Part shown: positions 34,828 to 42,823 of the stretch, in pieces | How the letters are laid out: the number at the start of each line of letters is the position of its first letter | Position numbering within the stretch: position 1 is the stretch's first letter | The notes under the pieces: model-generated | The model's input: the letters and a program-made list of their open reading frames with translations, nothing else | Told to the model about the DNA's origin: nothing | Databases searched by the model: none | Position numbers and translations under genes: made by a program | Assembly: GCA_002398875.1 (NCBI GenBank) | Contig: DHCC01000085.1 | Coordinates: 36,647 to 87,459, forward strand | Origin: Bacteroidales bacterium UBA4912 | GTDB taxonomy: Bacteria > Bacteroidota > Bacteroidia > Bacteroidales > Dysgonomonadaceae | Direction of reading: 5' to 3' | Length of the DNA stretch: 50,813 bases

Positions 34828-35439
34828 ATGAACTGGTTTGATTTAACAACTCTGATTTTACTTCTAGTTGCCTTGGTTAAAGGTTACAGAAAAGGTTTTA
34901 TCATGCAGCTGGTTGGACTTACAGTTATTGTACTAGCAGCAATATTTGGTGGTAAACTAGCTGAAACAATTTTACCCGAAATCAACCGTTTTCTAGATAT
35001 TTCTTCTAACTTAGCAAGAGTCCTCTCTTTTTTGATAGCTTTTGGTCTGATTGCTGTTGTTATTTCTATTATAGGCAGACTAGTTCAAAAATTTGTGGAT
35101 GTAGTCTTTCTCAGTTTTTTCAATAGAATTTTGGGCAGTGTTATTGCAGTAGGCACAATGATGGTAGTTTTAAGTATAGTCTTAAACCTTGTGCTTATGC
35201 TTGATAAAAGAGAAAATATGATTTCAAATGAAATCAGAAAAGAGTCGTTCTTCTTTGAGCGGGTCGAAACAGTTGTTCCGGCAATAGTACCATATCTCGA
35301 CAAAGAGTTTTGGGAAGAATATGTGCCTGAAAATTACCGCAAAGAGATTGAGGAAAAAAGTGATAGTTTGCTTAAGAACATTCCGGGAATAAATAATATT
35401 GACTCAACATTTCAAAAGCGACATTTTAAAGTAGATTAG
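34828..35439 (+). CDS. cvpA: CvpA-family membrane protein
   Basis: A 203-residue inner-membrane protein with four hydrophobic segments (about 4-20, 24-45, 62-85 and 97-122) and an acidic C-terminal tail. NWFDLTTLILLLVALVKGYRKG is the CvpA signature start (quoted in part). The family is linked to colicin V production and envelope homeostasis in other bacteria; no reaction is known. I use the ATG at 34828. A TTG at 34822 would add two residues. It lies 8 bp after murI and 4 bp before psd. Confidence 0.85.
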   Translation: MNWFDLTTLILLLVALVKGYRKGFIMQLVGLTVIVLAAIFGGKLAETILPEINRFLDISSNLARVLSFLIAFGLIAVVISIIGRLVQKFVDVVFLSFFNRILGSVIAVGTMMVVLSIVLNLVLMLDKRENMISNEIRKESFFFERVETVVPAIVPYLDKEFWEEYVPENYRKEIEEKSDSLLKNIPGINNIDSTFQKRHFKVD

Positions 35440-35443
35440 TAAT

Positions 35444-36115
35444 ATGGCAGTTCATGAAGAGGGCAAAAAACCACTTATCAGAATATTTATATGTTTGTTT
35501 CTGATAAATGTTATTACTTTTTATTTTCTACCAAATACACTTTTCTCAGTAATTATTTTAACTCTTTCACTGGTACTTTTTGCCATGTCGGTAAACTTTT
35601 ACAAGAAGCCCAATCGAGAATATAAAGGTGATTTGCATGGTTTAGTAAATTCACCAACTGATGGCAGAGTAGTTGTTATTGAAAGAGTATTTGAAAAAGA
35701 TTTTTTTAAAGAAGAACGCATACAGATATCTATTTTTATGACGTTCTTTAATGCACATTCAAACTGGATTCCTGTGTCTGGAAAAATAACTCATGTATCT
35801 CATGTACCAGGTAATTTCTATGCTGCCTATCTTCCAAAATCGAGCAGTGAAAACGAACATTCGAATATATTGATAGAAACACCGGAACATGGTTCAATAC
35901 TAACAAAACAGATTGCAGGAGCGATAGCCAGAAGAATAGTGACTTATGTTAAAGAAGGAGAAGATGTACATATCGGATCTCCTCTTGGATTTATTAAGTT
36001 AGGATCAAGAATGGATATTTTTCTGCCGCTTAACAGCGAAATACTGGTTAATATAGGGGAAGAAGTTAGGGCAAACGTCACTTTTCTTGCCCGTTTAATT
36101 AAAGAGGACAACTGA
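35444..36115 (+). CDS. psd: Phosphatidylserine decarboxylase proenzyme
   Basis: Makes phosphatidylethanolamine from phosphatidylserine. The 223-residue short type has two N-terminal hydrophobic segments (about 10-50), then SPTDGRVVVIE, FMTFFNAHSNWIPVSG and the self-cleavage site LGSRMDIF. Cleavage between G187 and S188 would create the pyruvoyl cofactor. The stop overlaps the start of pssA by 1 nt, so the last two steps of phosphatidylethanolamine synthesis are coupled. Confidence 0.95.
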   Translation: MAVHEEGKKPLIRIFICLFLINVITFYFLPNTLFSVIILTLSLVLFAMSVNFYKKPNREYKGDLHGLVNSPTDGRVVVIERVFEKDFFKEERIQISIFMTFFNAHSNWIPVSGKITHVSHVPGNFYAAYLPKSSSENEHSNILIETPEHGSILTKQIAGAIARRIVTYVKEGEDVHIGSPLGFIKLGSRMDIFLPLNSEILVNIGEEVRANVTFLARLIKEDN

Positions 36116-36828
36116 TGAAAAAGCATATTCCTAACATACTGACTCTTCTCAATCTCTTTTCGGGATGTATTGCAATAACTTTAGCTTTCAAAAACGACTT
36201 TGAAGGAGTAGTAGTATGGATTGCAATTGCAGCTGTATTTGATTTTCTTGATGGCATGGCGGCACGACTTTTAAAGGTATATTCGCCTCTTGGCAAGGAG
36301 CTAGACTCACTGGCTGACGTAGTAAGTTTTGGTGTAGCCCCAGCTACTGCACTCTATATTTTGATGCGCAATTATTTCTTACTGACAGGTCTACCTCCAA
36401 CAGTCACACATTATGCTCCTTACCTGGCTTTTATAATCCCACTATTCTCAGCAAACAGGCTGGCCAAGTTCAATATTGATGAACGACAAACTTCATCATT
36501 TATTGGATTACCAACACCAGCTAATGGACTTTTCTGGATAAGTTATTCTTACGGCCTGCATAAGATGGCTCCTCTTAATGAGTTGTTCTTTTTATTGACG
36601 ATAATGCTTATTCTCCTGTTTTCATGGCTGATGATATCAGATATACCCATGTTTTCACTCAAAATCAATAAAATAGCAATTAAAGGAAATGAAAGACAGC
36701 TACTGATAATACTTCTTTTTATTTTATTTACAGCACTTTGGGGCATCACTGGCTTAGCCTTGGTAATAACAGCATACATTATAATTTCAATATTCACATC
36801 CGGTATAAATAGTCGAAGCGTTAAATAA
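36115..36828 (+). CDS. pssA: CDP-diacylglycerol-serine O-phosphatidyltransferase
   Basis: Joins CDP-diacylglycerol and serine to give phosphatidylserine. The 237-residue membrane protein has six to eight helices. The CDP-alcohol phosphotransferase motif DGx2ARx8Gx3Dx3D is seen in FLDGMAARLLKVYSPLGKELDSLAD (residues about 42-66, quoted in parts). It overlaps psd by 1 nt. Serine for this step and phosphoserine for the neighbouring cassette both come from the serA-serC pathway. Confidence 0.95.
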   Translation: MKKHIPNILTLLNLFSGCIAITLAFKNDFEGVVVWIAIAAVFDFLDGMAARLLKVYSPLGKELDSLADVVSFGVAPATALYILMRNYFLLTGLPPTVTHYAPYLAFIIPLFSANRLAKFNIDERQTSSFIGLPTPANGLFWISYSYGLHKMAPLNELFFLLTIMLILLFSWLMISDIPMFSLKINKIAIKGNERQLLIILLFILFTALWGITGLALVITAYIIISIFTSGINSRSVK

Positions 36829-36898
36829 TTAAAACAAATTGACAGGTTATAAGGATTCATTGTATCTTTACTATTTATTCAAGCATTTTATACCACTT

Positions 36899-37156
36899 AT
36901 GGGTTTTCTTATTAAATTCTTCTTATTCTTCGTAGTTATTTACCTGTTTCTAAAAGGCTTGGTAGCTTTCTTTTTAGGAGGTAAAAGATCAGAAAAATCT
37001 ACAACATATAACAGGTATCAACGGCAACAACAACGCCCCGAACAACCTAAACAGCCTGAAACGCAGGAAGATCGAATAATCGAGTATCAAAAGAAATCCT
37101 TTGAATCAACCGAGGCTGAAGATGCCGATTTTATTGAGATTAAAGGAGATAAGTGA
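36899..37156 (+). CDS. DUF4834-family small membrane protein
   Basis: An 85-residue protein with one N-terminal membrane helix (FLIKFFLFFVVIYLFLKGLVAFFLGG, quoted to show composition, residues 3-28 in pieces) and a Gln/Pro/Arg-rich, then acidic tail. I recognise the DUF4834 pattern. The ATG at 36899 (MGFLIKF) gives the usual family start. An upstream TTG at 36839 would add 20 residues. It is common next to lipid genes in Bacteroidota, from memory. No function is known. It is 70 bp after pssA and 62 bp before the sulfonolipid cassette. Confidence 0.75.
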   Translation: MGFLIKFFLFFVVIYLFLKGLVAFFLGGKRSEKSTTYNRYQRQQQRPEQPKQPETQEDRIIEYQKKSFESTEAEDADFIEIKGDK

Positions 37157-37218
37157 GATAAAAAGTTATAAATAATTTATTTTTAGAGGAAAATCAATAA
37201 CATCTTATATTAACAAAC

Positions 37219-38481
37219 ATGACTGATATTTTTGACAGGCTAAAAAGCGTGGAAGGACCGCTTGAGCAGTATCGTAAGAAAGCAGAAGGCTATTTTATGT
37301 TTCCGGAATTAGAGGGTGAAATTGGCCCCAGAATGAAATTCCATGGAAAAGAGGTAATAACCTGGAGTCTTAACAATTATCTTGGACTAGCCAATCATCC
37401 CGAAGTACGTGAAGCCGACTCAAAAGCTGCAGCCGATTGGGGTATGGCATATCCCATGGGGGCCAGAATGATGTCAGGACAAACAAAATATCATAAAGAG
37501 CTTGAAGCTAGACTTGCTAAATTCGAGAAAAAAGAGGCAGCATATCTTCTTAATTATGGCTACCAAGGTATGGTTTCAATTCTGGATTCATTAGTTTCAA
37601 GAAACGATGTAATCGTATATGATTCAGAAGCACATGCCTGCATCATGGATGGTATATTCCTTCATAAAGCCAAGGGTGGTAAGAGTTTTGTGTATCCTCA
37701 TAATGATATGGAGCGTTGTGGAAAGATGCTGGGTTTTGCTACCCGAAATGCAGAAGAAACAGGTGGAGGTATTTTACTTGTAACCGAAGGCGTTTTTGGC
37801 ATGTCAGGGGGATTAGGTGATCTGCCCGGAATCGTTAAGCTCAGAGAAAAATACAACTTCAGAATAATGATCGATGATGCACATGGATTTGGCACAATGG
37901 GTGAAACAGGTGCAGGATCTAGCGAACATTTCGGACTGATGGACGAAGTAGATATATATTTTGCCACCTTCGCAAAATCAATGGCAGGAATCGGAGCTTT
38001 TGTAGCATCAGACAAAGCAGTCATTGATTCACTCAAATACAATATGCGATCGCAGATCTTTGCCAAATCTCTTCCTATGCCAATGGTTATAGGTGCTATG
38101 AAACGTCTTGACATTCTGCAAAATCAGCCGGAACATAAAGAAAAGCTCTGGAAAGTAGCAAAAATGCTTCAAGAAGGTTTGGTTGCAGAAGGATTTAATA
38201 TCGGTGACACAGAATCTCCGGTAACTCCAGTTTATGTTAAAGGGAATGTGGCTGAAGGAACAAATGTTGTAATTGACCTTCGCGAGAACCATGGCATTTT
38301 CTGTTCAATAGTAGCCTACCCTGTTGTTCCTAAGGATGTGCTTATGCTCAGACTTATTCCAACAGCTGCTCATACTCAGAGAGAAGTGGAAGAAACAATT
38401 GAGGTTTTCAAAATTATTAAAAAGAATCTCGAAGAAGGAAAATATAAGTCCGAAGAGATGAAATCGATGTCAATCGAGTAA
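37219..38481 (+). CDS. Probable cysteate acyltransferase (serine-palmitoyltransferase-like), capnine synthesis
   Basis: A 420-residue PLP enzyme of the alpha-oxoamine synthase family, which condenses an acyl thioester with an amino acid and releases CO2. Visible are H139 (SEAHAC), D220 and H222 (IDDAHGFG) and the PLP lysine K253 in TFAKSMAGIGAF. The sequence resembles, from memory, the cysteate fatty-acyltransferases of sulfonolipid-making Bacteroidota more than Bacteroides serine palmitoyltransferase. The expected reaction is L-cysteate plus acyl-ACP (or acyl-CoA) to 3-ketocapnine. The next two genes supply cysteate and reduce the ketone, which is the main support. Alternatives are serine palmitoyltransferase (sphingolipids) or glycine C-acetyltransferase. 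The start is an ATG; no separate promoter is evident. Confidence 0.78.
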   Translation: MTDIFDRLKSVEGPLEQYRKKAEGYFMFPELEGEIGPRMKFHGKEVITWSLNNYLGLANHPEVREADSKAAADWGMAYPMGARMMSGQTKYHKELEARLAKFEKKEAAYLLNYGYQGMVSILDSLVSRNDVIVYDSEAHACIMDGIFLHKAKGGKSFVYPHNDMERCGKMLGFATRNAEETGGGILLVTEGVFGMSGGLGDLPGIVKLREKYNFRIMIDDAHGFGTMGETGAGSSEHFGLMDEVDIYFATFAKSMAGIGAFVASDKAVIDSLKYNMRSQIFAKSLPMPMVIGAMKRLDILQNQPEHKEKLWKVAKMLQEGLVAEGFNIGDTESPVTPVYVKGNVAEGTNVVIDLRENHGIFCSIVAYPVVPKDVLMLRLIPTAAHTQREVEETIEVFKIIKKNLEEGKYKSEEMKSMSIE

Positions 38482-38494
38482 AAAATTCAATAAG

Positions 38495-39823
38495 ATGCTA
38501 CGAGTAAAAGTTCAGCATAAGTATAAACTAACTTGTACAAAATGCGGTCACGTAACACCAAACTTCTGGACATGGTTCGATCAGAACCAGCAATGCCCAA
38601 AGTGCGGCAGTAAACATTCGGAAGTATCATACAATAGAAGGTACCAGAGGCTGCCCCGGATTATGAAACGTAAGCCGGATAGCTTCTGGCACTATTTCCC
38701 ATACCTACCTCTATTACGCAGAAGACACATTATATCTCTTAAAGAAGGAGCTATACCTGTTGAAAAATGGACTTTCCTCGAAGATTTTGCAAAAGAATAT
38801 TTCGGTCTTAATATCAACGTGCATGTCTATCGTAACGACCTTAATGGCGGAACGGGAACATTTAAGGATATAGCTGCATCACTAGCCGCAAGCTTGTTCA
38901 ATGAAATAGGTATTGACCAGTATTGTATCGCTTCTACAGGTAATTCAGCCACAGCTTATGCAAAATACCTTTCCATGGCAAACGTAAGCTGTTCTGTTTT
39001 CATGCCTGAAGACACTTTAAAGGCCTCTGAAGCTACAATCAGTTCTTATGGACAACAAGTATTCAAGGTGCTGGGTGATTATGCCAAAGCAAAGGAAATA
39101 GCAGCCGGATACGCTAAGATTCACAATATACCGATGTCCACCGGTAATATCGATCCCATTCGTATTGAAGCAAAAAAAACAATGGTGTTCGAGTGGATAC
39201 GTCAAATGGATAAATTCCCTGATGTGTATATTCAGGCAATAAGTGGTGGCACAGGTCCAATAGCGATAGACAAAGGAATTCGCGAGATTAAGGAAATTTA
39301 TCCTGATATTAAGAACCCACGTTTTCTGCTTGTACAAACAGATGGTTGCGATCCAATGGTACAAGCCTGGGAAAAGGCAGAAGAAGCCGGATTCCCTGAA
39401 GGATTTGAAAATGATTACCCAATAATCGATAACCCACAGACAGAAGTACCTACACTGGCAACAGGTAACCCAGCATCATACCCTATACTTGCTAAACTGG
39501 TGAAGAAAACCGGTGGTAGTTTTCTTAGAATGCGTGAGAGCAAACTCCTTTCAGTAGGCAAACTCATGGCGTACGAGAAAAAGGTAATACCGGGTCCCGC
39601 ATCAGCAGTATGTATGGCAGGTTTCTTTATTGCACTGAGAAAGAACAAAATCAAAGATGGCGAAACAGTTCTGATTAATTTGGGTGAAGGCTCAAATCGT
39701 TCACCTTACTTCCTTGAGCAGATGATTTATACAACCAAAAGTGTTAATAGTGTTGAAGATTGTGAACCCCACTCCATTGACGATTTTCGAACCAAATTAT
39801 GGAACGAACTTTTGGAGAATTGA
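38495..39823 (+). CDS. Probable cysteate synthase (threonine-synthase-like PLP enzyme)
   Basis: A 442-residue PLP enzyme of fold type II. It starts with a zinc-ribbon (C14, C17, C34, C37). The PLP lysine is K124 in GTGTFKDIAAS, where threonine synthase has a similar GSFKDR motif. The phosphate-binding STGNSATAYAKYL and glycine loop ISGGTGPIA follow. Archaeal cysteate synthase evolved from threonine synthase and makes L-cysteate from O-phosphoserine and sulfite. With an acyltransferase and a reductase on either side, cysteate synthesis is the best reading. A true threonine synthase would sit with homoserine-pathway genes, which are absent. It is 13 bp after the acyltransferase gene and 12 bp before the reductase gene. 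Confidence 0.75.
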   Translation: MLRVKVQHKYKLTCTKCGHVTPNFWTWFDQNQQCPKCGSKHSEVSYNRRYQRLPRIMKRKPDSFWHYFPYLPLLRRRHIISLKEGAIPVEKWTFLEDFAKEYFGLNINVHVYRNDLNGGTGTFKDIAASLAASLFNEIGIDQYCIASTGNSATAYAKYLSMANVSCSVFMPEDTLKASEATISSYGQQVFKVLGDYAKAKEIAAGYAKIHNIPMSTGNIDPIRIEAKKTMVFEWIRQMDKFPDVYIQAISGGTGPIAIDKGIREIKEIYPDIKNPRFLLVQTDGCDPMVQAWEKAEEAGFPEGFENDYPIIDNPQTEVPTLATGNPASYPILAKLVKKTGGSFLRMRESKLLSVGKLMAYEKKVIPGPASAVCMAGFFIALRKNKIKDGETVLINLGEGSNRSPYFLEQMIYTTKSVNSVEDCEPHSIDDFRTKLWNELLEN

Positions 39824-39835
39824 ACAGATAAAAAA

Positions 39836-40627
39836 ATGATAAACAATAAAACAGTATGGATAACGGGAGCTTCCTCAGGAATAGGAGAAGCGTGCGCATA
39901 TCTTTTCGCTAAAGAGAAAGCAAACCTAATTCTTACTGCAACAAGGTCTGACAAACTTCAGGAAGTACAAAGTAAATGTTTATATATGGGAGCACAATGT
40001 GTGATATTTACTTACGACCTGTCAGATCTCGAAAACATTGATAAACTGACCGACAGAGCTTTAGCTGCATTCGGCAAAATTGATACAGTTTTTCTTAATG
40101 CAGGAATCAGTCAGCGTTCCAAAACGCTTGACACATCCTTCAAAGTAGATGAGAAAATAATGAACATAAACTTCTTCGCCCCGGTGAAGATAGCAAAACG
40201 GTTAATGCCCGAAATGATAAAAAATGGAGGTGGCACAATAGCTGTTACAAGTAGTATATCAGGCAAGTTCGGCTTTCCTCTACGTTCAGCGTATGCATCT
40301 TCAAAATTTGCTCTTTACGGTTTCTTCGAAACAGTTCATGCTGAATATTACGATGACAATATTCGAGTTGTGATGGTATGTCCCGGACGGATTAAAACAA
40401 ATATTTCCTACAACGCACTTGAAGCTGACGGTCACAAACATGCCAAGATGGATGAAGGTCAGGATAGTGGCATGTCAACCGAAAAAGCAGCAAAAAAAAT
40501 TGTAAGAGCAATAAATAAACGCAAACCCGAAGTATTAGTTGGAGGTAAAGAGCTCATTATGGTTTATATTAAAAGATTCCTGCCGGGACTGTCCAGGAAG
40601 CTCGTAAGAAAAGTCAGCGCTACATAG
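39836..40627 (+). CDS. Short-chain dehydrogenase/reductase, probable 3-ketocapnine reductase
   Basis: A 263-residue classical SDR. The nucleotide loop TGASSGIG (10-17), LNAG (87-90) and the catalytic residues S140, Y153 and K157 in SSISGKFGFPLRSAYASSK are intact. There is no signal peptide, and a short basic, hydrophobic C-terminus (KRFLPGLSRKLVRKV) could touch the membrane. This fits the reductase that follows a long-chain ketoamine synthase, as in sphingolipid and capnine pathways. The cofactor is probably NADPH, judged by the family only. It is third in the tight cassette. The exact substrate is inferred from neighbours. Confidence 0.75.
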   Translation: MINNKTVWITGASSGIGEACAYLFAKEKANLILTATRSDKLQEVQSKCLYMGAQCVIFTYDLSDLENIDKLTDRALAAFGKIDTVFLNAGISQRSKTLDTSFKVDEKIMNINFFAPVKIAKRLMPEMIKNGGGTIAVTSSISGKFGFPLRSAYASSKFALYGFFETVHAEYYDDNIRVVMVCPGRIKTNISYNALEADGHKHAKMDEGQDSGMSTEKAAKKIVRAINKRKPEVLVGGKELIMVYIKRFLPGLSRKLVRKVSAT

Positions 40628-40696
40628 TAAAATAAGCCCTAAAAACTAATAAAATCTTACTATTAAATTTGACTTTGAAAATTTTATTAAAACGTA

Positions 40697-41794
40697 ATGA
40701 AAGAGAATTATATCATATCCGGAATTCAACAAATAGGTATTGGCGTCGAGAATTTTACAGAAGCCTGGAAGTACTATATAGATGTTTTCAATATGGATAT
40801 CCGAATACTTGAAGACGATAAAGTTGCCGAACTAATGCTGCCATACACAGGCGGTAAACCACAAAAGCGCCGTGCAGCAATTGCACTCAACCTTCAGGGA
40901 GGGGGAGGCTTCGAGATATGGCAATATTCAGAAAGAAAACCCAAACCTATTGATTTCGAGATTCAAATTGGTGATCTTGGTGTGTTTGCTGCAAAAATCA
41001 AAAGCAGGGATGTAGAAAAAACATACGAGCAGTTCAGAAAAAAACGCAATGTAAACCTTTTAGGAAAACCGGAGACGAGCATCGACGGGCATAGTACATT
41101 CTTCATGAAAGACCCCTATGGAAACATCTTCCAAATTGTTCATGACACAACTATATACAGAGAGGAAGGTCGATTAACAGGAGGTATTGTTGGTGCAATG
41201 ATTGGCGTTACCGATATCGAAAAAGCAATGCCTATTTACCGTGACATCCTTGGTTATGATGTTATAGCAGCGGACGAAACCGGCACTTTTGATGATTTGA
41301 AAGCACTACCATCAGGTAGCAGACAATACCGTCGTCGCATACTGTCTCACAGCAAACCTCGTCATGGCAGTTTCAGCGAACTGTTTGGCAAATCATATAT
41401 AGAACTTTTACAACCTCTCGACCGCACACCCCGCAAAATTTATGAAAGTCGCTTCTGGGGTGATCCCGGATTCATACAAATCTGTTTTGATGTACGCAAT
41501 ACAGATGCATTAAGAAAAAAATGCGAAGAGATGGGCTACCCGTTCACTGTAGACAGCTCTCGCAATTTCAAACAGGGAGAATCATTTGATATGGGTGAAG
41601 CTGCAGGTCAGTTTGCCTACATTGAAGACCCCGATGGTACGCTTATAGAACTTGTTGAAGCTCACAAAATTCCTTTGATGAAGAAGTTAAATCTCTATCT
41701 CAATCTCCGCAAACGAGATCCAAAAAAGCCCTTGCCAAAATGGATGCTCGGAATGTTGAGATTTATGAAAGTAGACCCTGAAAGTTTAAAATAA
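40697..41794 (+). CDS. Two-module VOC (glyoxalase/dioxygenase superfamily) protein
   Basis: A 365-residue soluble protein with two VOC modules, about 7-155 (ISGIQQIGIGVENFTEAWKY to DPYGNIFQIVHD) and 165-330 (GAMIGVTDIEKAMPIYRDILGY to IEDPDGTLIELVEA). A basic tail follows. VOC proteins bind a metal and perform isomerase, lyase or oxygenase chemistry; which applies is not visible. It is 69 bp after the reductase, on the same strand, and has a possible own -7 element (TAAATTTG, 40664-40671). It may be a fourth member of the sulfonolipid cassette or only a neighbour. Confidence 0.8.
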   Translation: MKENYIISGIQQIGIGVENFTEAWKYYIDVFNMDIRILEDDKVAELMLPYTGGKPQKRRAAIALNLQGGGGFEIWQYSERKPKPIDFEIQIGDLGVFAAKIKSRDVEKTYEQFRKKRNVNLLGKPETSIDGHSTFFMKDPYGNIFQIVHDTTIYREEGRLTGGIVGAMIGVTDIEKAMPIYRDILGYDVIAADETGTFDDLKALPSGSRQYRRRILSHSKPRHGSFSELFGKSYIELLQPLDRTPRKIYESRFWGDPGFIQICFDVRNTDALRKKCEEMGYPFTVDSSRNFKQGESFDMGEAAGQFAYIEDPDGTLIELVEAHKIPLMKKLNLYLNLRKRDPKKPLPKWMLGMLRFMKVDPESLK

Positions 41795-41814
41795 AGAAAC
41801 AAACTACAATTTTT

Positions 41815-41862
41815 TTGCCGTTTCTTAGTTATATTAATAATGAAGAAACGGCAATTTTTTTT
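41815..41862 (+). terminator. Perfect terminator hairpin overlapping the porP start
   Basis: TTGCCGTTTCTT (41815-41826) pairs perfectly with AAGAAACGGCAA (41843-41854), and eight T residues follow (41855-41862). The porP ATG (41840) lies in the 16-nt loop, and the right arm and T-run encode its residues 2-7. It would stop read-through from the VOC/sulfonolipid genes and could control porP. Confidence 0.85.
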
Positions 41863-42823
41863 AATAATATTTACTCTGTTCTGCATTGCAACCAAATCAC
41901 ATGCACAATGGGAAGCACCAGTAAGTCACTATTGGGAAGCTAAAAGCTACTACAACCCCTCATTTGCAGGAGCTAAAGATCAAATAAGTACAACAGCTGT
42001 TTACCAATATCAAAGGACTGTCTTTAAAGACTCCCCTCAACGGATTATATTAACTGCAAATATGCCTTTTGATTTCCTAAAAAGAAAACATGGTGTAGGT
42101 TTAGTAGTATATTCTGGAAATATAGGTTCTCTACGCAACTCTTTATTGGCAGCACAATACAACTTCAGACAACAGCTGGGGACAGGCATGCTAAATATTG
42201 GCCTTCAGACCGGTGTTTATGATCTCAGTTATGATTCAGGCAATATTGGTATCTTCCCTGATTCACTACAAAACAGTAATCTACAAAACAATCAGCAGTT
42301 AAATATAAACCTGACAAAAAAACAAGTAGCTGACATCAGTGCAGGCATCTCATGGACAGGCAACAGATTCTTTGTCGGACTCTCAATAATGCATTTCAAT
42401 CAACCTCTATTTTATACTGCTTCGGATTCTGGGAATAATTTCCCAAACACTTCCACAGATTCAACCCAATCACAAATTCCCCGATCATATAATTTTATTG
42501 CCGGATACAATATCAGGCTTCTCAATTCGTTAGAAATACAACCGATGGTGTGGGTGCTGCACGATGAAAACCAAACACAAACTCAGGCAACAGTAAAAAT
42601 GGAATATGATAAAAGATTCTCCGGCGGTATCACATTGAATTCGGAGTCCGATTATTCAGTTTTTGCAGGGACAACAATACAAGGTTTCCGCTTCGGCTAT
42701 GCATATACGCTTCACAACAAAGGAATTGTCAAAGACAGTCATGAGCTGTTTGTAAGGTACGATTTCACGATCGACAGCTTCAAGCCTAAGATGAAACCGC
42801 ACAAAAGTATTAGATTATTATGA
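41840..42823 (+). CDS. porP: Type IX secretion system PorP/SprF-family outer-membrane protein
   Basis: A 327-residue outer-membrane beta-barrel of the PorP/SprF family. The signal peptide (MKKRQFFLIIFTLFCIATKSHA) is followed by the hallmark SYYNPSFAGAKDQISTTA (about 34-51) and repeated amphipathic strands. PorP anchors or assembles the secretion and gliding machinery at the outer membrane. It is the first gene of porP-gldK-gldL-gldM-gldN and overlaps gldK by 4 nt (ATGA). The start codon lies within a terminator-like hairpin. No other start gives a signal peptide, so I keep it. Confidence 0.93.
   Translation: MKKRQFFLIIFTLFCIATKSHAQWEAPVSHYWEAKSYYNPSFAGAKDQISTTAVYQYQRTVFKDSPQRIILTANMPFDFLKRKHGVGLVVYSGNIGSLRNSLLAAQYNFRQQLGTGMLNIGLQTGVYDLSYDSGNIGIFPDSLQNSNLQNNQQLNINLTKKQVADISAGISWTGNRFFVGLSIMHFNQPLFYTASDSGNNFPNTSTDSTQSQIPRSYNFIAGYNIRLLNSLEIQPMVWVLHDENQTQTQATVKMEYDKRFSGGITLNSESDYSVFAGTTIQGFRFGYAYTLHNKGIVKDSHELFVRYDFTIDSFKPKMKPHKSIRLL

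Noticed and set aside
38495..39823. Annotation of the PLP enzyme as threonine synthase
   Set aside because: The match is partial, no homoserine-pathway genes are near, and the flanking genes fit cysteate use. Kept as an alternative only.
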